A DNA stretch of 64,000 nt from Spirosoma lacussanchae (GCF_005870035.1 NZ_SWJG01000009.1:124001-188000); one strand, 5' to 3'. Shown: positions 15,804-24,862, numbered from the stretch's first letter. Numbers and translations: made by a program. The notes: a model not told the origin generated them from the letters alone.

Positions 15804-17468
15804 CTAGCGGGCTTTTCGGAGGTAGAAGATAAAGCCGTTCTCGGCACCGGTTCGTCGGACGTCGGGCAGAGAGTCGAGGTGGGTGGGGGTTTCCTGGGCT
15901 TTACGGATAAACCACACGTCTTTGTCGATGCGGCCGTGCATGAGCCAGTCGTCGTTGTAGTAATTAGGGTTGGTGACGGGCGGCTTGCGGGTGTAGAAGA
16001 AAGGTCCGTAGCTGCGGTAGCCGTAGGTCTTTACGTACACATCCTGCCCCTGCGACCGCTCGAAAAAACGCATGGCAGCATCCTGTGAGATCCCTTCGAT
16101 ACGCCCGATGAAGAACCAGAGCGTGAGCGTGACGAATACGGCCATACCCACAAAAAGAACCAGCGCGGCCTGGGCCGTTTGCCGGTGGCTGAACCAGTAG
16201 ATCGTTACCGCCAGCAGTAGCAGCAGCCAGACGCCGGGCAGGGCTTCCCAGCCCGTCCAGTTGATGGCCGCGTCGAGATTACCCTGCGTAAACGGGTCTT
16301 TGTCGGCCAGTGACTTCACAATATCCATCCGCTGGGCCAGTATGGGTGCCCCAATGGTGGCTACAATAAAAATGCCGCCAACGATGATCAGCCCGGCCCG
16401 CAGCCAGCCGCTGAACTGAATTTTCCGGTCTTCAAGCTGTGAGAGGGTAAGGGCGCCGAGGTAGGTGATGGGGAAGTAGCACAGCGATGAATAATGCACA
16501 ATCTTCGACTGCACGATGCTGAACAGAATCAGCACCACCCAGAACAGCATCAGCATCCAGCGCCGGAACTCCCGCTGGTAGTTGCGCTCGATGAAAAGGG
16601 GTGAAAAGGCCCGCAGTGCAAAAATAGATGACGGAAAACAGCCCACCAGCAGGACGATGACATGATAACCCGGAAAGCCGCCATGACCTGCATCGGGTGT
16701 GCTGAAGAGCCGGATGTTGTAGGTCAGAAACTCGCTGACAAAAACCGGGCCGTGGAGGTAGGTTTCCAGACCGACCCACGCCAGCGGAAGCACCGAAGCC
16801 GCCAGCACAAAAACCAGCCCCTGCCCGATCGACAGAAACCACCGCAACCGGCTCAGCAGCCAGTACGTCAGCACCACCAGCCCCAGGATCAGCAGCGCCA
16901 CCGGCCCTTTGGTCAGTATGGCCAGCCCCAGCGAAAAACCACCGATGAGCAGGTACGTCCATTCGCTTTTGGGCACCAGCAGCGCACTGCTCAGCCGCTC
17001 CCGTTTCCAGGACGCGAAGATTAAATTGACCAGGCCAACGAAAATAAACAGGTTGAAAACGGGGTCGATGATGCCCGACCGGAAATACAGATGGGGCGTT
17101 ACCGAGCCCAGATAAGCCAGCGACCAGAGCAGGCCGAACCGGTGGCCGTGTAGCTTTTTGCCGAGATGATAGAGGTAAATCAGGGTGGCGATGCCGCAGA
17201 ACGCATTCGGGAGCCGGGCCGTAAACTCGTCGACCCCGAAGAGGTTCATAAAAAGCGACTGGCACCAGAAAAAGAAAGGCGGCTTCTCGTAAAATGGCTG
17301 ATAATCAATATGAACGCGCAGGTAGTCGCCCAACGTAACCATCTCCCGGGCGGCTTCGGCAAAATTGATTTCGTCCCAGTCGAACAACCGAACGCCCCCC
17401 AGAAAGGGAAGGAAAAACAAGGCGCCTAAACCAGCCAGCAGTAGCGAATAAAATAGTTTTTGATTCAT
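15804..17468 (-). CDS. GT39/ArnT-like membrane glycosyltransferase
   Basis: This is an integral membrane transferase of the GT-C fold (PMT/ArnT group), which moves a sugar from a polyprenyl-phosphate donor to an acceptor at the outer face of the inner membrane. The first loop carries RLFDWDEINFAEAAREM with the catalytic Asp-Glu pair, and about eleven membrane segments follow. FYEKPPFFFW matches the family motif after the first loop. I chose MNQKLFYSLL at 17468, not the upstream Met at 17525, because a promoter box at 17523-17530 overlaps the longer version. Acceptor is unknown. Confidence 0.85.
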   Translation of the reverse strand: MNQKLFYSLLLAGLGALFFLPFLGGVRLFDWDEINFAEAAREMVTLGDYLRVHIDYQPFYEKPPFFFWCQSLFMNLFGVDEFTARLPNAFCGIATLIYLYHLGKKLHGHRFGLLWSLAYLGSVTPHLYFRSGIIDPVFNLFIFVGLVNLIFASWKRERLSSALLVPKSEWTYLLIGGFSLGLAILTKGPVALLILGLVVLTYWLLSRLRWFLSIGQGLVFVLAASVLPLAWVGLETYLHGPVFVSEFLTYNIRLFSTPDAGHGGFPGYHVIVLLVGCFPSSIFALRAFSPLFIERNYQREFRRWMLMLFWVVLILFSIVQSKIVHYSSLCYFPITYLGALTLSQLEDRKIQFSGWLRAGLIIVGGIFIVATIGAPILAQRMDIVKSLADKDPFTQGNLDAAINWTGWEALPGVWLLLLLAVTIYWFSHRQTAQAALVLFVGMAVFVTLTLWFFIGRIEGISQDAAMRFFERSQGQDVYVKTYGYRSYGPFFYTRKPPVTNPNYYNDDWLMHGRIDKDVWFIRKAQETPTHLDSLPDVRRTGAENGFIFYLRKAR

Positions 17469-17522
17469 CAACCCGAAGTAGTTAGCCGATAGCCGATGGA
17501 TTGCCATCGAACTACGAGCCCG

Positions 17523-17530
17523 CAAAATTA
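17523..17530 (-). promoter_or_regulatory. -7 promoter element for the glycosyltransferase gene
   Basis: The minus strand reads TAATTTTG, an exact TAnnTTTG match, 55 bases before ATG 17468. It supports the shorter start. No good -33 box is visible. Confidence 0.4.
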
Positions 17531-17667
17531 GCCGAAAAAAAGATTGCGGGGATTGCCGATATTCGCGCCGACAACCGGTGCCTGCTCACGCTGTTCGGTT
17601 TGCTCATCGCCAATCCGGCCTGCAAACCGAAGGCTACGCACTGAAAACCAAAAACCAGAACCTGTTT

Positions 17668-19323
17668 ATGCTCGCCAACCATCGCTTTACCGATTTGCCG
17701 GCCTACGCCCAGCTGCAAGCGCATTATGACCTGCTGAAAGACCGGCACCTTCGGGATTTGTTTGCCGAAGACGCGACCCGATTCGACACGTTCAGCCGTC
17801 GGTTTGACGATATCCTGCTCGACTTTTCGAAGAACCGGATCACCGCCGACACCCTCGACCTGCTGCTGCAACTGGCTGGAGAGGCCGCGCTGCCCGACGC
17901 CATTGGCAAGCTGTTTGCCGGCGACCGGATCAACCAGACCGAAGACCGCGCCGTGCTACACGTGGCACTGCGTAACCGTGCCAACACGCCGATTCTGGTC
18001 GATGGCAAAGACGTAATGCCCGATGTGAACGAGGTGCTGGACCGGATGAAATCGTTTACCGGCCGGATTCGGTCGGGCGAGTGGACGGGCTATACCGGCG
18101 CGGGCATTACCGATATCGTCAACATTGGCATCGGTGGGTCGGACCTAGGTCCGGTCATGGTCACCGAAGCCCTGAAACCCTATGCCGACGATCAGAAGCT
18201 GCGCGTGCATTTCGTGTCGAACGTCGATGGCGTTCATATCTACGAAACCCTGCAAACCGTTCGGCCCGAAACAACCCTGTTCCTGATTGCCTCCAAGACG
18301 TTTACAACCCAGGAGACCATGACCAACGCCCAGACGGCCCGCCAGTGGTTCCTGGACAACGGCGGCTCGGAGGCCGACATTGCCAAACACTTTGCCGCGC
18401 TCTCGACCAACCAGTCGGCCGTGGAGAAATTCGGGATCGACCCGGCCAATATGTTCGGTTTCTGGGATTGGGTAGGTGGTCGCTATTCGCTCTGGTCGGC
18501 CATCGGGTTGTCCATTGCGCTGTATATCGGCTTCGATCAGTTCGAAGAGTTGCTGGCTGGTGGGCATGATATGGATCTGCACTTCCGCGACGCTCCCCTG
18601 GATCAAAACCTGCCGGTTATCCTGGCGCTGCTGGGCATCTGGTATAACAACTTCTTCGGGGCGCAGACGGAGGCTATCCTGCCCTACGATCAGTACCTGC
18701 ACCGGTTTGCGGCTTATTTTCAGCAGGGCGACATGGAAAGCAACGGTAAGTCGGTTGACCGCAACGGCCAGCCCGTCGATTATCAGACCGGGCCTATCAT
18801 CTGGGGGGAGCCGGGTACAAACGGTCAACACGCGTTCTACCAGCTCATCCACCAGGGTACCAAGCTGATTCCGTGCGATTTTCTGGCACCAGCTGTTAGC
18901 CAACGGCCCATCGGGGAGCACCATACCATTCTGATGGCCAATTATTTTGCGCAGACCGAAGCGCTGATGAACGGTAAAACCGAAGTCGAAGCGGCCGACG
19001 AGCTTCGCCAGGCCGGCAAGTCTGAGGCCGAGATTGCGGCTCTGGCGCCGTTCAAAATGTTTACGGGCAACCGGCCTACCAACTCCATCCTGTTTAAAAA
19101 GCTCACGCCCCGTACGCTGGGCCGCCTGATTGCCCTCTACGAGCATAAAATCTTTACGCAGGGAGTAATCTGGAATATCTTCAGCTTCGACCAGTGGGGC
19201 GTAGAACTGGGTAAACAGCTGGCCAGCCGGATTCTGCCCGAACTAAAGGACGATGCGCCCGTGTCGACCCACGACAGCTCGACCAACGGGCTGATGAATG
19301 CCTTCAAAGCAATGCGACACTAA
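17668..19323 (+). CDS. pgi: Glucose-6-phosphate isomerase
   Basis: This enzyme interconverts glucose 6-phosphate and fructose 6-phosphate in the cytoplasm (glycolysis and gluconeogenesis). The 551-residue product from ATG 17668 has the normal length of the long bacterial form. Visible signatures are NIGIGGSDLGPVM, the phosphate-binding SKTFTTQETMTN, the PROSITE-like GFWDWVGGRYSLWS, and FSFDQWGVELGKQLA near the C-terminus. An upstream in-frame extension to 17578 has no family counterpart. The gene is divergent from the glycosyltransferase and ends in a UUCG-loop terminator. Confidence 0.97.
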   Translation: MLANHRFTDLPAYAQLQAHYDLLKDRHLRDLFAEDATRFDTFSRRFDDILLDFSKNRITADTLDLLLQLAGEAALPDAIGKLFAGDRINQTEDRAVLHVALRNRANTPILVDGKDVMPDVNEVLDRMKSFTGRIRSGEWTGYTGAGITDIVNIGIGGSDLGPVMVTEALKPYADDQKLRVHFVSNVDGVHIYETLQTVRPETTLFLIASKTFTTQETMTNAQTARQWFLDNGGSEADIAKHFAALSTNQSAVEKFGIDPANMFGFWDWVGGRYSLWSAIGLSIALYIGFDQFEELLAGGHDMDLHFRDAPLDQNLPVILALLGIWYNNFFGAQTEAILPYDQYLHRFAAYFQQGDMESNGKSVDRNGQPVDYQTGPIIWGEPGTNGQHAFYQLIHQGTKLIPCDFLAPAVSQRPIGEHHTILMANYFAQTEALMNGKTEVEAADELRQAGKSEAEIAALAPFKMFTGNRPTNSILFKKLTPRTLGRLIALYEHKIFTQGVIWNIFSFDQWGVELGKQLASRILPELKDDAPVSTHDSSTNGLMNAFKAMRH

Positions 19324-19406
19324 GAACCCGCCCCGCTGGAAAGCCTGTAGTCCGGGCCAGATAGTTGGGTTAATAAATAACAACATACATATTCTACCTG
19401 TTAAGT

Positions 19407-19436
19407 GGGTGTAACTTCGGTTGCACCCATTTTTTT
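19407..19436 (+). terminator. Intrinsic terminator after pgi (TTCG loop)
   Basis: GGGTGTAAC-TTCG-GTTGCACCC forms a nine-pair stem (one G-U) with a very stable tetraloop and is followed by seven T. It lies between pgi and the first barrel gene. Confidence 0.85.
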
Positions 19437-19464
19437 ATTACTCAACTAACAACTGAAAAACGCA

Positions 19465-20304
19465 ATGAAACGTCATGTCTCACTACTGGCAATCGGTATT
19501 GCCTCATTCGGGCTCGCTCAGGCCCAAACGACAACGAATAGTTATTCGTCAACGTCCGGAAATTCGACCTACAGCACATCGCCGGTAACGACCGACAGTA
19601 CCAACGCCGTCAACAGCTCGTCACCCTCGTCGTCGTACAACTCGACCGATGGCAGTACGAACAGTATGACCAACAGTACCGCATCGCCCACGTACACAAC
19701 CACCACGACGGATACGTACAGCACATCGACCCGACCCAGGGATACGAAAGACTACAAAAACTTTGTTTTCGGTTTGTATGCCGGAGCCAACTCAACCCGT
19801 TTCGCGGGAGAAGACGTAAACGGCGATCGGCTGAGTGGCCGACTGGGTTACCAGGCTGGTTTCTTTGTTCGGGGTGGCGGCCGGTTATACGGTCAGCTGG
19901 GGGCCGAGTATTTTGCGTCGAGCTCGAACTATTTTACGGCCGGAGACGGCACCTCGGCGGCTACGATCCGTGACCAGATCAACATTCAGTACGTACAGAT
20001 TCCGGTTTATATCGGGTACAAATTATTGGAGTCGGATCGGGGAATTTCAGCCATTCGTCTGCAGGCGGGTCTGGAGTACGCCAACCGGATTAACTCCAAC
20101 AGTGGTGACTTCAATCTGTCCAATTCAGAGATTAAGAGTGGTACGTTCAACGGCCTGGGTCAGCTGGGCTTCGACATTGGTCCTCTGCTTATTGACCTGA
20201 CGTACCATCATGGTTTCAGCAATTCGATCGAAGCCGTGAACAACACGGGCTTTGCCGGTTCGCAGCGCCGTATCCTGAGCGCCAGCGTCGGTTTTAAATT
20301 CTAA
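19465..20304 (+). CDS. PorT-like outer-membrane beta-barrel protein (paralogue 1)
   Basis: After a signal peptide (ending LAQAQ) about 70 residues are almost entirely Ser, Thr and Asn with Tyr, a low-complexity linker. The C-terminal half (about 95-279) is an eight-strand-type outer-membrane barrel with FGLYAGANSTRF, GRLGYQAGFFVRGGG and a terminal ASVGFKF. It is one of three tandem paralogues and is closest to the third, sharing long phrases such as KNFxFGLYxGANSTRF. Probable location is the outer membrane; ligand is unknown. Confidence 0.82.
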   Translation: MKRHVSLLAIGIASFGLAQAQTTTNSYSSTSGNSTYSTSPVTTDSTNAVNSSSPSSSYNSTDGSTNSMTNSTASPTYTTTTTDTYSTSTRPRDTKDYKNFVFGLYAGANSTRFAGEDVNGDRLSGRLGYQAGFFVRGGGRLYGQLGAEYFASSSNYFTAGDGTSAATIRDQINIQYVQIPVYIGYKLLESDRGISAIRLQAGLEYANRINSNSGDFNLSNSEIKSGTFNGLGQLGFDIGPLLIDLTYHHGFSNSIEAVNNTGFAGSQRRILSASVGFKF

Positions 20305-20383
20305 GCTAAGTAGTTCAACTGAGTAACGAAATCGGGCGAAGTTGGAATAATCAAAAACAATACTGGCCGATGGGCTGTTAATG

Positions 20384-20412
20384 GGGTGTAATTTCGATTA
20401 CACCCTTTTTTT
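20384..20412 (+). terminator. Intrinsic terminator after barrel paralogue 1 (TTCG loop)
   Basis: GGGTGTAAT-TTCG-ATTACACCC is a perfect nine-pair stem followed by seven T. It is nearly the same sequence as the terminator at 19407, consistent with duplication of a gene-plus-terminator unit. Confidence 0.88.
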
Positions 20413-20442
20413 GTACAACTCAACGATTAACACATTCACGTT

Positions 20443-21279
20443 ATGAAACGTAAACATTCACTATTGGCTTTATGCCTGTTTAGCATGGGTATGGCAACGG
20501 CTCAGACCAACTCCAATACCTATTCGTCGACCACGACGACATCGACATACAACGCGACACCGGTAACGACCGACACGACCAATGCCGCCACCAGCACATC
20601 GGACATGAACAACAACAGTTCGATGATGAACAGCAACGCAACGACGAACACGGCGGCTCCGGCTTACGGCACGACCACCACGACCACCACCACCTACAAT
20701 AGCGACGCCAACACCGCCACTACCACCCGTCGGGATGGGGACGACAAAGCCTGGGGCAAAGAAGGTAAGTTTGGTGTATACGCCGGGGTAAACTTCTCGC
20801 GCTTCGTTAACGAGCCGATTCCGGATGGCGCTTACCGCGCCGGCTGGCAGGCTGGTATCTACGGTCGTACGGGCGGTACCGTTTTCGGTCAGATCGGTCT
20901 GGAATACCGGAACTCGACCACTAACCTGGTTCGGTCGGGTGCTGGTCAGCCAACCCCAACGCCGGGTAATGTTAGCGGTCAGATCAACCAGCACTTCGTC
21001 GCTATTCCGGCCTATGTAGGTCTGCGGATTGGTAGTGCGCTGGGTCTGCGCATTCAGGCGGGTGCCGAACTGTCGGCCCTGGTCGTTAATCCGGAAAACC
21101 GCTTCGGCATCGGCGAAGATGATTTCAACCGGACCATCCTGAACGGGCTGGTGGGTGCTGGTATCAACCTCGGCCCGCTGACGCTGGATGCCGTTTACAA
21201 CCATGGTTTGCAGAACGTATTCGATACCAACGATACCAAGCGTAACATCCTGGCGCTGAACCTGGGTTTCCGATTCTAA
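20443..21279 (+). CDS. PorT-like outer-membrane beta-barrel protein (paralogue 2)
   Basis: Signal peptide MKRKHSLLALCLFSMGMATA is followed by about 75 residues rich in Thr, Asn and Ser, then a barrel domain starting at GKFGVYAGVNFSRF and ending in LNLGFRF. It parallels paralogue 1 in layout but has diverged more in the barrel. Its loops contain a Pro-Thr stretch (GQPTPTPGN) not found in the others. It is preceded and followed by its own terminators, so each copy is transcribed separately. Confidence 0.82.
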   Translation: MKRKHSLLALCLFSMGMATAQTNSNTYSSTTTTSTYNATPVTTDTTNAATSTSDMNNNSSMMNSNATTNTAAPAYGTTTTTTTTYNSDANTATTTRRDGDDKAWGKEGKFGVYAGVNFSRFVNEPIPDGAYRAGWQAGIYGRTGGTVFGQIGLEYRNSTTNLVRSGAGQPTPTPGNVSGQINQHFVAIPAYVGLRIGSALGLRIQAGAELSALVVNPENRFGIGEDDFNRTILNGLVGAGINLGPLTLDAVYNHGLQNVFDTNDTKRNILALNLGFRF

Positions 21280-21303
21280 ACCGCCGTTCTTCATCAACAG
21301 CGG

Positions 21304-21334
21304 GGGCCGTTTCAAACGAAGCGGCCCTTTTTTT
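21304..21334 (+). terminator. Intrinsic terminator after barrel paralogue 2
   Basis: GGGCCG-T-TTC pairs with GAA-G-CGGCCC around AAAC, followed by seven T. Confidence 0.85.
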
Positions 21335-21436
21335 GTGCCTGCCCGGTTCTGTCTACGATTAGTTATGCAAACATTCCGGTCAGGGAGGGGTTTAACCGTT
21401 GATTGGTAGCAGTCAATATACTCAACTCAACACGTT

Positions 21437-22342
21437 ATGAAAACTTTTGCAAAAACAGCTCTGCTAGTGGCGGGGGTGTGCAGTACAGGACTCGTGTATG
21501 CGCAGCGAAACTCGTACGACGATCGCTACCGCAACGATGATCGATACGATCGCCCGTCGCGTCGGGATGAGCGGATGGAAGATCGGCGTATGAACGACCG
21601 CTTCGATGAACGCCGTGAGTTTATGCGTCGCAACAATGAAGATCGGCGGTACGACAATCGCTACGAAGAGCGGATGGACCGGGGTAACCGCAACGAAAAC
21701 CGGTACGACGAGCGCGACCTGAGCCAGGCTTATGACGAAGGCTTTGAAGACGGACAGCGCAGTGTGGAGGTGGCCGAGCGTCAGGAGCGCCGGGAGAACT
21801 ACAAGAACTTTACGTTTGGGCTCTATGGGGGTGCTAACTCGACCCGCTTCGAGGGCGAAGACGTAGGTGGTAACGATCTGGCCGGTCGGCTGGGGTATCA
21901 GCTGGGTATCTTCGTGCGGGGTGGTGGTCGCGTATACGGACAGATCGGCGCCGAATACCTGACGTCGAGTTCGGACTTCTACCGCGCCGGTGATGGGCAG
22001 GTAGGCAGTATTGGAGATATCACCTCGAACGTTGATCAAAAGTACCTGCATATTCCGGCCTACATCGGCGTGAAGCTGGCGCAGTCGGAGCGGGGGGTAT
22101 CGGCCGTTCGGTTGCAGATCGGTGCTGAATATGCTACTCCGCTGGGTGTGGGCGACAACGAATTCAACTTTCAGCAGCGGGATTTTCGGGCGGCTACCAT
22201 CAATGGCCTGGCTAACCTGGGTTTTGATGCAGGGCCGCTGTTCATCGATTTTGTGTACCATTACGGCTTTGCCGATGTGCTCAAAGACGTTACGAACACC
22301 AAACGCCGGGTGCTGGGCGTAAACCTGGGCTTTAAGTTTTAA
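21437..22342 (+). CDS. PorT-like outer-membrane beta-barrel protein (paralogue 3)
   Basis: Signal peptide ends near VYAQ. Residues about 25-115 form a highly charged linker of Arg, Asp, Glu and Asn with regular Tyr and Met (for example RYRNDDRYDRPSRRDERMED), replacing the Ser/Thr linker of paralogues 1 and 2. The barrel starts at NFTFGLYGGANSTRF and ends VNLGFKF. The barrel is close to paralogue 1, so the linker was swapped or evolved quickly. Outer-membrane location is inferred. Confidence 0.82.
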   Translation: MKTFAKTALLVAGVCSTGLVYAQRNSYDDRYRNDDRYDRPSRRDERMEDRRMNDRFDERREFMRRNNEDRRYDNRYEERMDRGNRNENRYDERDLSQAYDEGFEDGQRSVEVAERQERRENYKNFTFGLYGGANSTRFEGEDVGGNDLAGRLGYQLGIFVRGGGRVYGQIGAEYLTSSSDFYRAGDGQVGSIGDITSNVDQKYLHIPAYIGVKLAQSERGVSAVRLQIGAEYATPLGVGDNEFNFQQRDFRAATINGLANLGFDAGPLFIDFVYHYGFADVLKDVTNTKRRVLGVNLGFKF

Positions 22343-22360
22343 AAATCAGCCTTTATTCCG

Positions 22361-22425
22361 GTAGTGGTTAGTCAATAGTGGTAAGTTTGCAGGAACGCAG
22401 CTAATCGCTATCGACTAACCACTAC
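22361..22425 (+). promoter_or_regulatory. Inverted repeat flanking a -7 box before the siroheme gene
   Basis: GTAGTGGTTAGTC (22361-22373) and its exact complement (22413-22425) enclose 39 bases that include TAAGTTTG (22382-22389), an exact TAnnTTTG box. The right arm ends seven bases before ATG 22433. It may be an operator or an RNA hairpin over the translation start. Confidence 0.5.
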
Positions 22426-22432
22426 GGCTTTT

Positions 22433-22999
22433 ATGAACACACTCTTTCCTATTTTCGTCAAGGCCGAAAAACTACATATCCTGATTGTGGGGGGGGGCTA
22501 CGTAGGGCTGGAGAAACTGACCGCCTTGCTAGGAAACGCCCCCGATACCCGCACTACGCTGGTAGCGCCCGAGATCCGCGATGAGATTCGGGAGATAGCC
22601 CGGCAGTCGCCCCATGTGCAGCTTATTCAGGAGCCGTACACGCCCGCACATCTCGACGACAAGGACCTTGTTATTGTCGGTACTAATGATAAAGCCGTGA
22701 ACCGGCAGGTGCAGGTCGACTGTAAAGCCCGTCGTATACTGGTCAACGTGGCCGATACCCCAGACCTCTGCGATTTTTACCTGAGCTCGGTCGTGAAAAA
22801 AGGCGACCTGAAAATTGCTATCTCAACAAACGGCAAATCGCCCACCTTCGCCAAGCGATTCCGCGAAGTGCTGGAAGACATTCTCCCCGACAGCCTGCAG
22901 GAAACCCTCGACAACCTGACCGCCATCCGGAATCAACTCAAAGGGGATTTCGTGCAGAAGATGGAAAAGCTGAACGAAATCACCAAAGTTCTGCGATAG
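22433..22999 (+). CDS. Precorrin-2 dehydrogenase / sirohydrochlorin ferrochelatase
   Basis: This 188-residue protein matches the Met8/CysG N-terminal type enzyme that oxidises precorrin-2 with NAD and may insert iron to give siroheme. It shows the opening FPIFVKAEKLHILIVGGG (Rossmann loop), LVIVGTNDKAVN, NVADTPDLCDFYLSSVV with following KKGDLKIAISTNGKSPTFAK. This is the typical single-domain bacterial form without the uroporphyrinogen methyltransferase domain. The Gly-Gly-Gly loop is encoded by a run of nine G (22489-22497). Confidence 0.92.
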   Translation: MNTLFPIFVKAEKLHILIVGGGYVGLEKLTALLGNAPDTRTTLVAPEIRDEIREIARQSPHVQLIQEPYTPAHLDDKDLVIVGTNDKAVNRQVQVDCKARRILVNVADTPDLCDFYLSSVVKKGDLKIAISTNGKSPTFAKRFREVLEDILPDSLQETLDNLTAIRNQLKGDFVQKMEKLNEITKVLR

Positions 23000-23172
23000 T
23001 GGCTGCTCGTTGGCTAAACCAGGTAGCCCTGTTGTTAGCCTCAAGACGGTCTCTTTATGGCTCGTATACCATATACTAAAAATATGAATAATTTTTGATT
23101 TGACGCCTTGCTACCCAGCCTCTTATCGTGTTGTTTTGTCATTGACAACCAATTAAATCCACACTTATCTGT

Positions 23173-23724
23173 ATGAAAAACCGATACGTATTACTGGCTT
23201 GCCTGCTCGGTATGCTGGCTGGTCGCAGTCAGGGGCAAACGGTCGCTGACCAACCTATTCAGGATTCGGAATGGAAGTCCGTAGCCGCCCTGCATCAGCA
23301 GAAAGGAAACTGGATGGCGGGCGTTGGCCTGACGCTGCTGGGCGCAACGGCCAAAGGAGGGCGCTTTGTTGCCAACCGGACCTGGGTAGGCGTAGAAGCC
23401 GAATACCATAATCTGATTGCCAAACGTCGGGAGGGCGGGGTGTTTGCCCGCTACTACCTCTGGAGCGGAAGTTTCGTGTCCGGCTTTGTAGGCGGGGGCA
23501 TTACCTACGGCTGGTACCACGACCGGGTTTTTAACCTGGACGGGAGCTCAATAAATGATCCTGCGCCCTACTACAGCCCCAAACTTAATGCGCTCGTTGG
23601 GGTCGAATACGCCCTGGGCCGCCGTTTTTCCATCGAAGGCGTTGCCAAGTATGGCAAACTCACCAGAAACGGCTCTGAGCAGCCCAGCCTACAGGGGTCA
23701 TTCGTCTGGAGCTGGCACAAGTAA
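23173..23724 (+). CDS. Outer-membrane beta-barrel-like exported protein
   Basis: A signal peptide (MKNRYVLLACLLGMLAGRSQ) precedes strand-rich sequence with alternating hydrophobic residues (WMAGVGLTLLGATAKGG, SFVSGFVGGGITYGWYHDR, ALVGVEYALGRRFSIEGV) and an aromatic C-terminal end (GSFVWSWHK). This fits a small outer-membrane barrel. It is unrelated by obvious phrase to the PorT triplet. It converges on the metallopeptidase gene through a 13-bp palindrome. Confidence 0.65.
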   Translation: MKNRYVLLACLLGMLAGRSQGQTVADQPIQDSEWKSVAALHQQKGNWMAGVGLTLLGATAKGGRFVANRTWVGVEAEYHNLIAKRREGGVFARYYLWSGSFVSGFVGGGITYGWYHDRVFNLDGSSINDPAPYYSPKLNALVGVEYALGRRFSIEGVAKYGKLTRNGSEQPSLQGSFVWSWHK

Positions 23725-23793
23725 AAGCATAGCCGCCTGGCCCACGCGCTCTTATAGAGTTAGCCCTGTACCGTTGTAAAACGGCTTTCAGGC

Positions 23794-23819
23794 ATAGAGG
23801 GAGGGCGCCCTCCCTCTAT
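23794..23819. terminator. Bidirectional terminator palindrome
   Basis: A perfect 13-base-arm palindrome (ATAGAGGGAGGGC and its complement, centre 23806/23807) lies between convergent genes ending at 23724 and 23836 and can fold on both transcripts. Confidence 0.7.
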
Positions 23820-23835
23820 ACCATTATCAAAACGA

Positions 23836-24705
23836 CTATTGCAGATTAGCGTCTTCGCGGCTGTTGAAGGTATCGCCCTGGTTGATATCGCCGGTTTTCA
23901 GGCCTTTCGAGAACCAGTACACGCGCTGAGCAGCCGTGCCGTGCGTAAACGCGTCGGGTACAACATAGCCCTGGGTTTCTTTCTGGATGCGGTCATCACC
24001 GATAGCGTTTGCGGCCGTTAGGGCTTCTTCCACATCGCCCGGCTCCAGCACGAAACTTTTTCCCTGCGCGTGGTGCGCCCAGACGCCAGCCAGAAAGTCT
24101 GCCTGTAGTTCGAGCCGCACCGACAATCGATTGGCCTGGGTCTCGCTCATGCGTTCCTGAGCGGCCCGGACCTTGTCCATGATTCCCATCTGATCCTGAA
24201 GGTAATGCCCGACTTCATGGGCAATGACATAGGACATGGCAAAATCGCCGGGGGCGTTGAAGCGCCGGGCCAGGTCATCGTAGAAGGACAGATCGATGTA
24301 TAGTTTTTTGTCGCCGGGGCAGTAGAACGGACCCGAGGCCGACGAAGCTGCTCCGCAACCCGACGGCGTCTGTCCCCGAAAAAACACCAGCGTCGGCGGG
24401 CGGTATTGTCCCCCTTCCTTCGCCAGCAGCTGGGTCCAGGTATCTTCGGTACTGGCCAGTACCCGGCGCGTAAACTGAGCGGCCTGATCGTCGGGTTGTG
24501 GTCCGGTAGCCCGCTGTGAGCCTGGCATGGTCGGACTCTGGGTTTGCGGCTGGTTACCGATAATATCCGATGGGTCGCCCCCCAGCAGGGTGACGATAAT
24601 GGCAATGACAATAGTGCCGATGCCACCGCCAACCAGTAGTCCTCCGCCACCGCTTCCCCGGCGGTCGTCAACGTTATCGCTTTCGCGTCCTCCTAACCAA
24701 CGCAT
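23836..24705 (-). CDS. YpfJ-like neutral zinc metallopeptidase family protein
   Basis: This 289-residue protein begins MRWLGGRESDNVDDRRG, followed by a Gly-rich stretch and one membrane segment (about 24-42), as in the YpfJ/KPN_02809 family. The zinc motif HExxH appears as AHEVGHYLQDQMG, and RLELQADFLAGVWAHH supplies the conserved downstream region. LYIDLSFYDDLARRF is also typical. The catalytic domain should face the periplasm. Substrate is unknown for the whole family. Confidence 0.9.
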   Translation of the reverse strand: MRWLGGRESDNVDDRRGSGGGGLLVGGGIGTIVIAIIVTLLGGDPSDIIGNQPQTQSPTMPGSQRATGPQPDDQAAQFTRRVLASTEDTWTQLLAKEGGQYRPPTLVFFRGQTPSGCGAASSASGPFYCPGDKKLYIDLSFYDDLARRFNAPGDFAMSYVIAHEVGHYLQDQMGIMDKVRAAQERMSETQANRLSVRLELQADFLAGVWAHHAQGKSFVLEPGDVEEALTAANAIGDDRIQKETQGYVVPDAFTHGTAAQRVYWFSKGLKTGDINQGDTFNSREDANLQ

Positions 24706-24862
24706 GATGTGTATTCGTTTAGTCGTGTAGTTATGTAGCTGGGAACAAAGGCCCCCATCGATTACTTTTTCCGGCGCAAATTGTTTGCTGTACTGACTAG
24801 ACGACGCCAGATCGAATCTGTAACGGTAGCCGGTTCGGTCTGTTTATGGCCCTGCCGCCGGT

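Noticed and set aside
17578..17667. N-terminal extension of pgi
   Set aside because: The first 30 codons have no counterpart in the family; ATG 17668 gives normal length.
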